A model generated the notes under the pieces. The model was not told where the DNA came from. It worked only from the letters and a program-made list of their open reading frames with translations, and searched no databases. Below are positions 1 to 6,743 of a stretch of 10,399 nt of DNA, piece by piece (the first letter of the stretch is position 1; each line of letters opens with the position of its first letter). This DNA is from Deltaproteobacteria bacterium. GTDB taxonomy: Bacteria; Desulfobacterota; Dissulfuribacteria; Dissulfuribacterales; QOAL01. A program made the translations under genes and the position numbers. The stretch covers positions 1 to 10,399 of the forward strand of contig JAMOUE010000174.1 in NCBI GenBank assembly GCA_027068235.1, in the 5' to 3' direction.

Positions 1-2
1 AG

Positions 3-44
3 GTTAAAGCCTTTCTTGAGGCCAGAGGTAAAACAGCCAATTAG
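3..44 (+). CDS. Possible C-terminal tail of an upstream gene (partial)
   Basis: The third frame is open from the window edge and reads VKAFLEARGKTAN before a TAG stop at 42-44. This is a plausible soluble C-terminus lying just before the ribosome binding site of the first prepilin gene. A second open frame (1-51, ending in TAA) reads RLKPFLRPEVKQPISL and cannot be excluded. With so few codons the product cannot be identified. A same-strand gene of the pilus or secretion cluster would fit the context, but that is inference. Confidence 0.3.
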   Translation, partial: VKAFLEARGKTAN

Positions 45-52
45 TCTGTAAA

Positions 53-59
53 AAGGTGA
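53..59 (+). promoter_or_regulatory. Ribosome binding site supporting a TTG start
   Basis: AAGGTGA lies 6 nt before the TTG at 66. It is the main reason to accept a TTG start for the first prepilin gene. No ATG lies in frame between this site and the leader cleavage motif. Confidence 0.55.
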
Positions 60-65
60 AAGAAT

Positions 66-575
66 TTGGTCTGTCTTTTCCATGAAAAGAACAATGAGCA
101 TGGCTTTACTATAATTGAACTTGCCATTTTTTTATTAATCACAGGAACCATCCTTGGAGTAGCAGCAATGGCCTGGAGTGTACTGGTAGAAGGGAGGCAG
201 ATACAGGCTGCCAAAAACACTCTTAAAGAGGCCAACAACTGTTTAATGGATTTCACATTGATGGCCAAGAAAATTCCAACAGGACAATATTTTGCAAATT
301 TTTGCCAAAAGACCGATCCATGGGGGCTGGAATTGAGATATTTATCTGCAAACCAAGGGCAAAAGTTGAATTGCTCTTCTGCCTTGACGGGCACATTAAG
401 TATAACAGTTGCACCAGGGGATACCAGAAACTCTATAGCATGGGTAATCATTAGTGCTGGACCCAACAAACAATTTGATTATTCTGCAAGTAGTACTTAC
501 ATAGATCTCTCACCTGGAGATGACGTTCACATAATGTCATCCGACATGGAGCTCCACCATGAAATATGCCCATAA
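66..575 (+). CDS. Prepilin-like protein with type IV N-terminal methylation motif (first of pair)
   Basis: A 169-residue protein with a short leader ending in Gly13, followed by FTIIEL. This is the class III prepilin signal: cleavage would fall between G13 and F14, and E18 is the conserved Glu+5. A hydrophobic helix follows at about 16-40. Members of this family are processed by PilD-type peptidase and assembled into type IV pili or T2SS pseudopili in the inner membrane. The globular part has a DPWG motif at 84-87, as in GspG-like pseudopilins, and four cysteines (59, 80, 103, 168) that could form disulfides. The protein ends ICP. The start is TTG, chosen from the RBS at 53-59 and the leader length. 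Its last 17 bp overlap the next gene in another frame, so the two are probably translationally coupled. Major pilin, minor pilin and pseudopilin cannot be separated from sequence alone. Confidence 0.85.
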   Translation: MVCLFHEKNNEHGFTIIELAIFLLITGTILGVAAMAWSVLVEGRQIQAAKNTLKEANNCLMDFTLMAKKIPTGQYFANFCQKTDPWGLELRYLSANQGQKLNCSSALTGTLSITVAPGDTRNSIAWVIISAGPNKQFDYSASSTYIDLSPGDDVHIMSSDMELHHEICP

Positions 576-1176
576 ATCACAAGGTTTTACCTTGGTGGAA
601 ATAGCCATTGTACTAGTAATCGTTGGGCTTATCATTGGTACACTGGCACCTCTCATGATAAGCATGATCAAAAAAGACAAGTTGAAAGGTGGCAGAGAAG
701 TAGTTCAACGTGCTAGGGATGAAATCATTGGTTACACCATGATTCATGGAGGTAAGTTGCCTGCCAGTACATCAGATCTTAGCCATACCAAGGACCCCTG
801 GGGGAATTCCATCTTTTTGATTATAGCTCCTGGCCTTTCAACTACAGATGTTTGCAGTGTAAATGCCACAAGTCTTTCACTTATCCTTTATCAGGCCACA
901 GGTGGAGGAGCTTGCTCAACTGGCAGTGTCATTTCAAACATAGTAGGCATTGTTGCTTCAAAAGGCCCTGACTACAACAGGCAGATAAGTACTCTGAACC
1001 CATCCAATCAGGTTGGGATTTTGGACTATGGCTGTATGGGTGATTTGTACCCTGCCGATAACAGTGGAGTAACTTCCGACAGACCTTTTGATGATATCTA
1101 TGAATTTATCAGCCTTGACGAAATAAAGGGACGGGTATGCCCGCCTCCCTCTTCAAATGCTACATCTAGTCCGTAA
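559..1176 (+). CDS. Prepilin-like protein with type IV N-terminal methylation motif (second of pair)
   Basis: A 205-residue protein. The leader MKYAHKSQG is followed by FTLVEIAIVLV, giving predicted cleavage between G9 and F10 with Glu+5 at E14 and a hydrophobic helix at about 11-37. DPWG is at 79-82 and a KGPD segment at 135-138. Cysteines lie at 99, 119, 159 and 194. The ATG at 559 is preceded at 6 nt by GGAGC (548-552), which lies inside the preceding gene. It resembles that neighbour in layout: DPWG, a later GP(N/D) turn and a C-terminal DD...CP element, here followed by a short Ser/Pro-rich tail (195-205). This suggests paralogues that may pack together in one pilus or pseudopilus tip. 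No secretin, ATPase or PilD gene is in the window, so the assembly system is unknown. It converges on the lyase gene with a 14-bp gap and no obvious terminator hairpin. Confidence 0.87.
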   Translation: MKYAHKSQGFTLVEIAIVLVIVGLIIGTLAPLMISMIKKDKLKGGREVVQRARDEIIGYTMIHGGKLPASTSDLSHTKDPWGNSIFLIIAPGLSTTDVCSVNATSLSLILYQATGGGACSTGSVISNIVGIVASKGPDYNRQISTLNPSNQVGILDYGCMGDLYPADNSGVTSDRPFDDIYEFISLDEIKGRVCPPPSSNATSSP

Positions 1177-1190
1177 TGAGAAGGATTTGA

Positions 1191-3569
1191 TTAAAAAGGG
1201 CACCAGCCTGGAACCGACAATCCAACAGACTTTCTGGCTATGAGCAGGGCATCAATAATATTTACACCATCTTCACTGCAGTTCACATTGGCTGCCTCAA
1301 CATCAAAACCAGTAACATTCAGACCAGCTGCATAGCGCGCCGTAAGCAGGGCATCCACTATATTAATACCGTCTTGATGATTCACATCACCACGCAATGA
1401 ACTTGGCTTGACGTTAATTTCCAGTACTTGGACAATGTCGCTAGTTTGAAACAAGGCCGTATTGTCACCTTCATTGACATAGACATTTTGTATGGTTTGG
1501 TTACCAGCCAAGATCCTATACGCTCCAGGTTTAAGATCTGCAACAAGGTGCCACATGCCTGCTTCACTGTTATGAATAGAGTAAGAAACTTCTCTGCGGA
1601 GTGTCTCTTCAGGAGAGAAACATACTACCCAGTTTTCAATGCGCGCACCAGTGTTGTCTGCACTACCTAGGTATTCGAGATGTTCAAAGTCCGTCATAGA
1701 TGCAGGTCCCATTTTTAACGCATTCAGTATGTTTATCCTGGTGGCAGGGGCAATTTCAATAACGCTCTGCCACTTTCTTTCCGACGTATCTACAATCCAG
1801 TCAGGAAGACCACTCCATTCAACAGATTCGTCAACTTTTGTTATTGTTACTCCGGCAGGTTCAAGGGTCTGTTGCAAAAGCCTGTTCCTGCCATCGGGAC
1901 TCAGTTGAGAAACTGTATTTCCAAGGATTGACGGCTCGGTAAGAGCCCTAAGCCTATATTTTGCCCAACCAGGATTTTTGGTCCTCAGCCTATCAAAGAC
2001 CAAAGCACAGTCACCTGCCCAGAAAAAATGACGGCGGTACGTAGTGACATTTGTCCATGCCTGGTATTCGGATGGTGAATCGTTCCACTGTCCATCTGCC
2101 TGAAGCATAGCATAGACGAAGAGTGGAGAGCCCTCGCTTGTCCTGTGTCTAGCAATAGAGGCCTTTTCCTCACTGTTGAAAATGGCTGTTCCTGAACACG
2201 ATTGTCCGTTCACACTACATCGGTTTTCAATGGAGAGGGTATTGAAAAAATCTCCATGCCCTAGGGCATCATACGTCCTTACGCCACGCGTCAGGTAGCT
2301 ATTTTCCCGCCATAGGGCAAAATGGCCATGATCTGGTGTCTGATGATCACAAGGGATGCTTCCATCTCCAGCAAAAAGCCCCCATTTAGCTGTTGTAGAC
2401 CAGTTATCTCTAAAAAAGAGAAAATCGGGTTCTCTAGCAAAACGTACAAGTGGCATATCTGAGGTATAAGGTGAAATAGCCGCTGCCCCTGGAGTCGTGT
2501 AGAAAAGTTCAAGCATGGCATCGTTATGATAACCTATATCTACATCTCCGGCGTATCCCCTGGCCAAGGCTGCCTCATGGTGAAACCCTGTCTGATCAGC
2601 GAAATAAGAAGCAATAGTAATGGCTCGCTGCATCCAAGGCTGATCGTGCAGAATATTTGGATCCTGCCATGAACCGTATGGATAGATACGTTCACGGCCT
2701 GGCTCAGTAAGATGGATTATGGATCTGATGACATTTGCCCAAAATGGTCTTAGTTCGGGTTCCATTGTATTTATATCATAGTTGCATGCTGTATTTAAAG
2801 TTAGCCAGTAACCTGCGATTCCTATGATATCGGTGGAAGGAAAGTAGGCCATACCAGTGAAATACGCACCTCCAAGCGCGGCCTTAATAAGGTCACGGTT
2901 TGATATACCTGCTGTAAGAAAGTACCCTTCCTCCCATCCCTTCCAGCCGCGGTCTAACAGTGTAACGGCAGCAGGGGTGTCCCCATACATTGCCGTTCCC
3001 ATAACCAGATGAGTCATGCCAGTGAGCAGATTTTGGTCGCTGTCCGTACCAGATGCCGTAAGATTGTAGTCATTCCAAAATTTAGTGCTTATGGCAATCA
3101 TCTTGTTTCGAAACGCCTCTTTCTTCTCAGGGGTCATGCCGCTGTAATCATAGAGCCAGTCGTAAGTAAGGCCCAGAAAATAAAAATTTTCATGGTCGGG
3201 ATCACCATATTGCGAAAAGTCATCTGTGGTCTTATCCACCAACTCTATGGCTCGTTCGGCATACCGGCTATCTCCGCTGAGACGATACATCAATGCAAGT
3301 GGAGCAGTATAATGTTGGGGTGCAATGTCCACGTTCCATGGATCATTGGAAGGATCATTATCAATAAGTGAGTTGCAAAGTGCCTGAAATTCCTGCCATC
3401 TTGCTGTGTGTTGCATACGAGAATTTTCTATAGCCCCAAGGCGTTCAGAAGTAAGCCATAATCTTGGATGGCCAGAAGAAGGGTAATATTGTGGTGGGAA
3501 TGCTGCTTCCGCCTGTATTTGCAGGCATGCAAGGAGGAAAAAGACACAAATAGAAGTTTTCATGGTCAT
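1191..3569 (-). CDS. Exported heparinase II/III-like (polysaccharide lyase-type) protein with C-terminal dockerin module
   Basis: A 792-residue protein. Residues 1-22 form an export signal: a hydrophobic stretch at 7-14, then a possible signal peptidase I site AEA|A at 20-23. LLAC at 12-15 makes a lipoprotein signal an alternative. Residues about 35-360 look like the alpha/alpha-toroid of alginate lyase/heparinase II-III proteins (HPRLWLTSERL near 34-44, many aromatics). Residues about 375-660 fit the beta-sandwich part, with a His-rich DHQTPDHGHFALW segment (408-420) and LGHGDFFNTLSIEN (436-449) matching the conserved H...NTL pattern. Residues 726-785 form a duplicated dockerin I-like module: GDVNHQDGINIVDALL (727-742) and NVNCSEDGVNIIDALL (761-776), each followed by (A/I)R and GL. 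Such proteins usually cleave uronic-acid polysaccharides outside the cytoplasm. The substrate and activity here are inference. The start is ATG 3569, or ATG 3563 two codons in; a weak AAGGA lies upstream. The gene appears monocistronic. Confidence 0.8.
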   Translation of the reverse strand: MTMKTSICVFFLLACLQIQAEAAFPPQYYPSSGHPRLWLTSERLGAIENSRMQHTARWQEFQALCNSLIDNDPSNDPWNVDIAPQHYTAPLALMYRLSGDSRYAERAIELVDKTTDDFSQYGDPDHENFYFLGLTYDWLYDYSGMTPEKKEAFRNKMIAISTKFWNDYNLTASGTDSDQNLLTGMTHLVMGTAMYGDTPAAVTLLDRGWKGWEEGYFLTAGISNRDLIKAALGGAYFTGMAYFPSTDIIGIAGYWLTLNTACNYDINTMEPELRPFWANVIRSIIHLTEPGRERIYPYGSWQDPNILHDQPWMQRAITIASYFADQTGFHHEAALARGYAGDVDIGYHNDAMLELFYTTPGAAAISPYTSDMPLVRFAREPDFLFFRDNWSTTAKWGLFAGDGSIPCDHQTPDHGHFALWRENSYLTRGVRTYDALGHGDFFNTLSIENRCSVNGQSCSGTAIFNSEEKASIARHRTSEGSPLFVYAMLQADGQWNDSPSEYQAWTNVTTYRRHFFWAGDCALVFDRLRTKNPGWAKYRLRALTEPSILGNTVSQLSPDGRNRLLQQTLEPAGVTITKVDESVEWSGLPDWIVDTSERKWQSVIEIAPATRINILNALKMGPASMTDFEHLEYLGSADNTGARIENWVVCFSPEETLRREVSYSIHNSEAGMWHLVADLKPGAYRILAGNQTIQNVYVNEGDNTALFQTSDIVQVLEINVKPSSLRGDVNHQDGINIVDALLTARYAAGLNVTGFDVEAANVNCSEDGVNIIDALLIARKSVGLSVPGWCPF

Positions 3570-3615
3570 GGGAACCTAATTCCTTATCTTTTTCATATAT
3601 CGTGATGATTTTCTT

Positions 3616-3643
3616 ATTTAACCCACCATCTTAAAATTTTCAA
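3616..3643 (-). promoter_or_regulatory. Candidate sigma70-type promoter for the dockerin-protein gene
   Basis: On the minus strand TTGAAA (3643-3638) and TTAAAT (3621-3616) are separated by 16 bp, about 50 bp before the start codon. The -35 matches 5 of 6 and the -10 matches 4 of 6 consensus positions. The region is very AT-rich, so chance matches are likely. Confidence 0.25.
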
Positions 3644-3671
3644 AGAAATTATTATTAATTTGGCTGTTTAC

Positions 3672-3718
3672 AAAGAAAATGAGATGGATCACAAAAGTAT
3701 TTTCAACACATTTTCTTT
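3672..3718. repeat. 10-bp perfect inverted repeat with 27-nt spacer
   Basis: AAAGAAAATG at 3672-3681 and its exact reverse complement CATTTTCTTT at 3709-3718 lie upstream of the dockerin-protein gene and downstream of the terminator at 3729-3756. No U-tract follows on either strand, so it is not an intrinsic terminator. It could be an operator or simply an AT-rich coincidence. Confidence 0.4.
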
Positions 3719-3731
3719 ATTATGTACCTAA
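3717..3731 (+). repeat. Copy 1 of a 15-nt dispersed repeat TTAYTATGTACCTAA
   Basis: TTATTATGTACCTAA matches TTACTATGTACCTAA at 7169-7183 in 14 of 15 positions. This copy abuts the U-tract end of the terminator downstream of the HdeD-like gene. Function is unknown. Confidence 0.35.
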
Positions 3732-3756
3732 AAAAGCAGCCACTGTTCTGCTGCTT
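3729..3756 (-). terminator. Rho-independent terminator of the fluoride/RACo operon
   Basis: Read on the minus strand, a 7-bp stem AAGCAGC/GCTGCTT with a 9-nt loop runs into a run of six T (two of them within the stem). It lies about 70 bp after the stop codon of the HdeD-like gene, so it closes the minus-strand operon before the dockerin-protein gene. Confidence 0.7.
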
Positions 3757-3825
3757 AGCTATGTTATTTGATAAATCTGTTGAGTAAGATTGAGGGACGG
3801 GTCAAAAAAATGGGCAAAAAATAAA

Positions 3826-4377
3826 CTATATACAACTATTTTTTGTAGTCAAAGTAGAAAGAACAACAAGAAAAATGCCATTTAAAATGAGGCTTATTCC
3901 AACCATCCATCCAAGGTACCAATGGGTGCTATAAGGCCAAAAAAGGATAAAAAGCCCTGCCAGTGCCAAACAAAACACACCGTTTATAAAAAGGAACTTC
4001 CATCCCTTTCTGGGTTTGAGCTCTAGAGCAAGAGTCATGCTGGTAACGCCATCCAGGATAAAATAGATGAATATCGCTAGTCCCAAGACCACTATAAGGG
4101 CAAACGGTTTAAGGGCAATAAAAAGTCCCAAGATAAGGGGACTAAGGGCCTTTACCCATGCAGTCTTATCCTTTTGACCTGTCATATAAGTAAAGATACA
4201 AAGGACCAAACCCGTTAGTATCAGCATTAAAGCGATGACCAAAGAAACTGCAACAGCAATAACCTTTGGGGCAAGGATACCAACAACTCCTATGATACAA
4301 AGCAAGATGCCAAGGACTTTCAACCTCTTGGCCATTGCCTCATCCATGCACACTAGAAAAGAAAAAGCCTGACTCAT
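3826..4377 (-). CDS. HdeD-like (DUF308) integral membrane protein
   Basis: A 183-residue, strongly hydrophobic protein with about six membrane helices (roughly 20-36, 40-64, 77-90, 92-112, 127-148, 152-175), the size and layout of the HdeD/DUF308 family. Family-like features are the GxxxxxxP turn after helix 1 (G33-P37), the helix-2 LTG and the DGV segment at 109-111 after helix 4. E. coli HdeD is linked to acid resistance, but most relatives have no known biochemical role. A stress or membrane-homeostasis function alongside the fluoride genes is inference. GGAGG lies only 4 nt before the ATG at 4377, and ATGs at codons 11 and 15 are alternative starts nearer the first helix. The gap to the DUF190 gene is 33 bp, and this is the last gene before the terminator at 3729-3756. 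Confidence 0.75.
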   Translation of the reverse strand: MSQAFSFLVCMDEAMAKRLKVLGILLCIIGVVGILAPKVIAVAVSLVIALMLILTGLVLCIFTYMTGQKDKTAWVKALSPLILGLFIALKPFALIVVLGLAIFIYFILDGVTSMTLALELKPRKGWKFLFINGVFCLALAGLFILFWPYSTHWYLGWMVGISLILNGIFLVVLSTLTTKNSCI

Positions 4378-4410
4378 GCCACCTCCAGCCCTACTTAGGC
4401 CAATATGTTA

Positions 4411-4752
4411 TTATCTGTTCTTATAAGTAAGAACATGCACATTCTGCAAGGTAATCATACCGGCAGGTATCATCTCATCGAGCCCTAAAAGTACCTTCTC
4501 AATCTTGATTGGGTCATCAACCACCTCAACCACTACTGGCAAATCTACAGAGAGTGATAGAAGGTTCACCGTTCTGAAGTAGCTGTTTGGGCCATAACCA
4601 GCCATAGCCCGATAAACAGTGGCGCCAGCAATATCACTTTCTTTAAGATAGTCGAGAATCGCCTTGTAAAGGGGTTTACCATGATATTTGTCCTTTTCAC
4701 CAATGTAGATACGCATGCACATCTGATCCCCTTCAAGGCGTGTAGTAGGCAT
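4411..4752 (-). CDS. DUF190 family protein, CrcB-associated
   Basis: A 113-residue soluble protein of the DUF190 family. The family pattern is clear: RIYIGEKDKYHGKPLY (14-29), AGATVYRAMAGYG (42-54), LLSLSVDLPVVVEVVDD (64-80) and a final beta strand near 101-110. The fold is PII/GlnB-like and its members are repeatedly found next to CrcB fluoride channels. The molecular role is unproven, and a regulatory or sensory partner of the exporter is the usual suggestion. ATG 4752 has AAGGAGC 8 nt upstream and was chosen. The ATGs at codons 11 and 13 also have a nearby GAAGGGG and would remove a non-conserved N-terminal extension. It starts 21 bp after the crcB stop, consistent with co-expression. Confidence 0.85.
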   Translation of the reverse strand: MPTTRLEGDQMCMRIYIGEKDKYHGKPLYKAILDYLKESDIAGATVYRAMAGYGPNSYFRTVNLLSLSVDLPVVVEVVDDPIKIEKVLLGLDEMIPAGMITLQNVHVLTYKNR

Positions 4753-4773
4753 AATTGAGAGCTCCTTTCCTCT

Positions 4774-5148
4774 TTATCCAAGCAGACGGCTGACCATGAA
4801 ACCCAACCACCCTGCCAAAAGGCACAAAAACAAATTACCAAATATATTCAAAAAGGCGGCAGTGTTATAACCGTCTTGCAGTAAAGACAAGGTCTCAAAG
4901 CTAAAGGTTGAAAAGGTGGTAAAGGCACCGCAAAAACCTACTGTGACGGCTGCTCTCAGCTCTGCAGGGATCTGATAGACCTCTAAACTTAAAGGGAGAA
5001 ACATGCACAGGAAAAAGCTACCTGCCACATTCACAAATAGCGTACCATAAGGAAAAGAGACACCGAAAAGACGATGTATCAGGGAAGCTGCCAAGTATCT
5101 GGAAATTGCCCCAATAAAACCGCCCATTCCAATGAATATAAGATCCAT
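4774..5148 (-). CDS. crcB: CrcB/Fluc fluoride ion channel
   Basis: A 124-residue membrane protein of normal Fluc length with four helices. It exports fluoride across the inner membrane as an antiparallel dual-topology dimer. Family motifs visible: GGFIGAISRY (9-18), GTLFVNVAGSF (35-45) with the pore Asn at N40, and GFCGAFTTFSTFS (71-83). This last motif holds the central Na+-site segment and the two phenylalanines (F79, F82) of the fluoride-lining Phe box. The position after GSFF usually held by Gly is Cys (C48). GAGAGG lies 6 nt before the ATG. The gene starts 38 bp after the stop of the ASKHA gene. That short gap contains nothing resembling a crcB fluoride riboswitch, so fluoride control, if any, must act at the operon promoter or through another mechanism. 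Confidence 0.93.
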   Translation of the reverse strand: MDLIFIGMGGFIGAISRYLAASLIHRLFGVSFPYGTLFVNVAGSFFLCMFLPLSLEVYQIPAELRAAVTVGFCGAFTTFSTFSFETLSLLQDGYNTAAFLNIFGNLFLCLLAGWLGFMVSRLLG

Positions 5149-5186
5149 TTACATCCTCTCAACACACTATTGCTAGAATCAGAGGC

Positions 5187-6743
5187 TCAGCGTAGATTAA
5201 GTCTTTTGGCAACATTTGGGAACCGACTAAGATCAGTATGGGGCAAAAAAAGCGCTCCAGTCAACTGATTCATGAAATCCCCTCTTACATTCATCTCCAA
5301 GTAGGTTATCTTATCACATATTTCATCGATCCTGGCCATAGAAGAACTGTCGAGAAGTACCCTAACTGCCCCTTTACCTGCTGAATTGCCAAGAGGCTTG
5401 AATCTCTCAAGGGGAATATCAGGGAGCATACCAATGGTGATGGCCTTCTTGGGATCTATATAGTTTCCAAAGGCCCCTGCCACATAGAAATTTTCTATAT
5501 CGTCAAAGGTAATGCCAACACTTTGAATCACCACATTCAAGATGGTGTACATGGCCCCTTTGGAGCGAATCAGGTTCTTTATGTCACTCTGAGTGATGTA
5601 AACAGGCTGCTTGTGAGCGGTCTCTGTTTCAAATGCCACAATATAGGCCCATTCATGCCCGATTTTGGTCATGCGTGATGGATCACGCTGTATCATAAGT
5701 TTGCCTGTCTGATCCACAAGCCCAGCTTCAAACATGGCAGCCAAAAGATCTATTATCCCAGATCCACAAAGTCCCTTAGGGGGCTCATCACCTATGGTCT
5801 TTATATGCACAGACAGATCTACTGGAGAAATCTCTACCCTCTCGATGGCACCAGGCTGTGCCCTCATACCGCAAGACAATATACCACCTTCCAATGCAGG
5901 GCCCGCAGCACCTGCACAGGCTACCAACCAGTCTTTGTTACCCAGCACTACTTCGGCGTTTGTTCCAACATCCACTAGCAAGGAAATCTCTTCCCTTTCT
6001 GCCATCTTAGAGGCAAGGATGCCTGCAATCAGATCTCCACCAAAATAGGAGCCTACGTTTGGGAGCACATATACAGGTGCATTTGGATTTATATCCAGGC
6101 CAAGCTCACTTGGAAATATTATGTCAAATCGATTTACAGCAGGAATATAAGGTTCTTTACATATGTGGCTGGGATCAAGAGCCAGAAAAAAATGGCACAT
6201 GGTAGTATTTCCAGCAACACTCATAAAAAAGAGCTCAGAGGTAGTAGCTTCTGCCTTTTTGCACAACTCCTTTGCACTCCCGTTAAAAAGATCTATGACC
6301 TCTTTCTGGAGTTGTTTTAGCCCGCCTCTTTGCGCAAAGATTATCCTGTCGAGGATATCTTCACCATGGGCCCTCTGAGGGTTTTCTTTGGATAGGGTTT
6401 CTATGGTCTTGCCAGAGACCAGATCAACCAGATAAAAGACCACAGAGGTTGAACCAAGATCCACAGCAAGCCCCAAAACCTTTGAAGGCTTTTCATCTGG
6501 CACACATCCACAAAGCCTCCAACCACAGTGGTCCTTGGCCACAATTGCCCTGACTTTGTAGCCAGAACTGGGCAAGACATCTGGCAATTCTCTGGCAATC
6601 TGAAGGGGAAAGTAAAGCTGCTCTTGATTAAGCTCCTGACTTAAGGCATCTCTAAGCCTCTTTTCAGGACTCCTGTTATCACCAAGGGTCGGGGCCTTGA
6701 ATTTTAAGGGATAGGCCCTGACAACTGGATCAAAACCTTCCAT
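5187..6743 (-). CDS. ASKHA/RACo-like protein (DUF4445-type) lacking the ferredoxin domain
   Basis: A 518-residue protein related to reductive activators of corrinoid proteins (RACo, RamA-like ASKHA ATPases). Classical members use ATP and an iron-sulfur centre to reduce inactive Co(II) corrinoid to Co(I) in methyl-transfer pathways of anaerobes. Visible parts: a linker domain starting DPVVRAYPLKFKAPTL (5-20); phosphate-1 motif AVDLGSTS (93-100); SVAGNTTMCHFF (175-186); phosphate-2 motif VDVGTNAEV (258-266); AGPALEGG (280-287); GLCGSGIIDLLA (324-335); adenosine motif VAGAFGNYID (421-430). The N-terminal [2Fe-2S] domain of about 90 residues that normally precedes the linker is absent. In-frame sequence upstream of ATG 6743 reaches a stop at 6783-6785 after 13 codons, so it has not merely been missed. 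A small cluster C73, C78, C80 sits at the end of the linker. The start overlaps the preceding gene by 14 bp. No corrinoid protein gene is visible nearby. Confidence 0.85.
   Translation of the reverse strand: MEGFDPVVRAYPLKFKAPTLGDNRSPEKRLRDALSQELNQEQLYFPLQIARELPDVLPSSGYKVRAIVAKDHCGWRLCGCVPDEKPSKVLGLAVDLGSTSVVFYLVDLVSGKTIETLSKENPQRAHGEDILDRIIFAQRGGLKQLQKEVIDLFNGSAKELCKKAEATTSELFFMSVAGNTTMCHFFLALDPSHICKEPYIPAVNRFDIIFPSELGLDINPNAPVYVLPNVGSYFGGDLIAGILASKMAEREEISLLVDVGTNAEVVLGNKDWLVACAGAAGPALEGGILSCGMRAQPGAIERVEISPVDLSVHIKTIGDEPPKGLCGSGIIDLLAAMFEAGLVDQTGKLMIQRDPSRMTKIGHEWAYIVAFETETAHKQPVYITQSDIKNLIRSKGAMYTILNVVIQSVGITFDDIENFYVAGAFGNYIDPKKAITIGMLPDIPLERFKPLGNSAGKGAVRVLLDSSSMARIDEICDKITYLEMNVRGDFMNQLTGALFLPHTDLSRFPNVAKRLNLR

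Noticed and set aside
41..469. Minus-strand 142-codon frame opposite the first prepilin gene
   Set aside because: It lies antisense to a protein with a clear pilin leader and DPWG motif, has no recognisable domain and looks like a shadow frame.
1177..1190. Bidirectional terminator between the convergent prepilin and lyase genes
   Set aside because: No inverted repeat was found in or next to the 14-bp gap; only an AAAAA run is present.
3009..3371. Plus-strand 120-codon frame inside the dockerin-protein gene
   Set aside because: Antisense to the toroid domain of the lyase-like protein, with no RBS or family motif seen.
4566..4841. Minus-strand 91-codon frame overlapping crcB and the DUF190 gene
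   Set aside because: It is in another frame of two confidently identified family proteins that are only 21 bp apart, so it is an out-of-frame shadow.
5149..5186. Fluoride (crcB) riboswitch before crcB
   Set aside because: The gap is only 38 bp and lacks the conserved pseudoknot sequence pattern of that riboswitch. The aptamer would not fit without lying inside the ASKHA gene.
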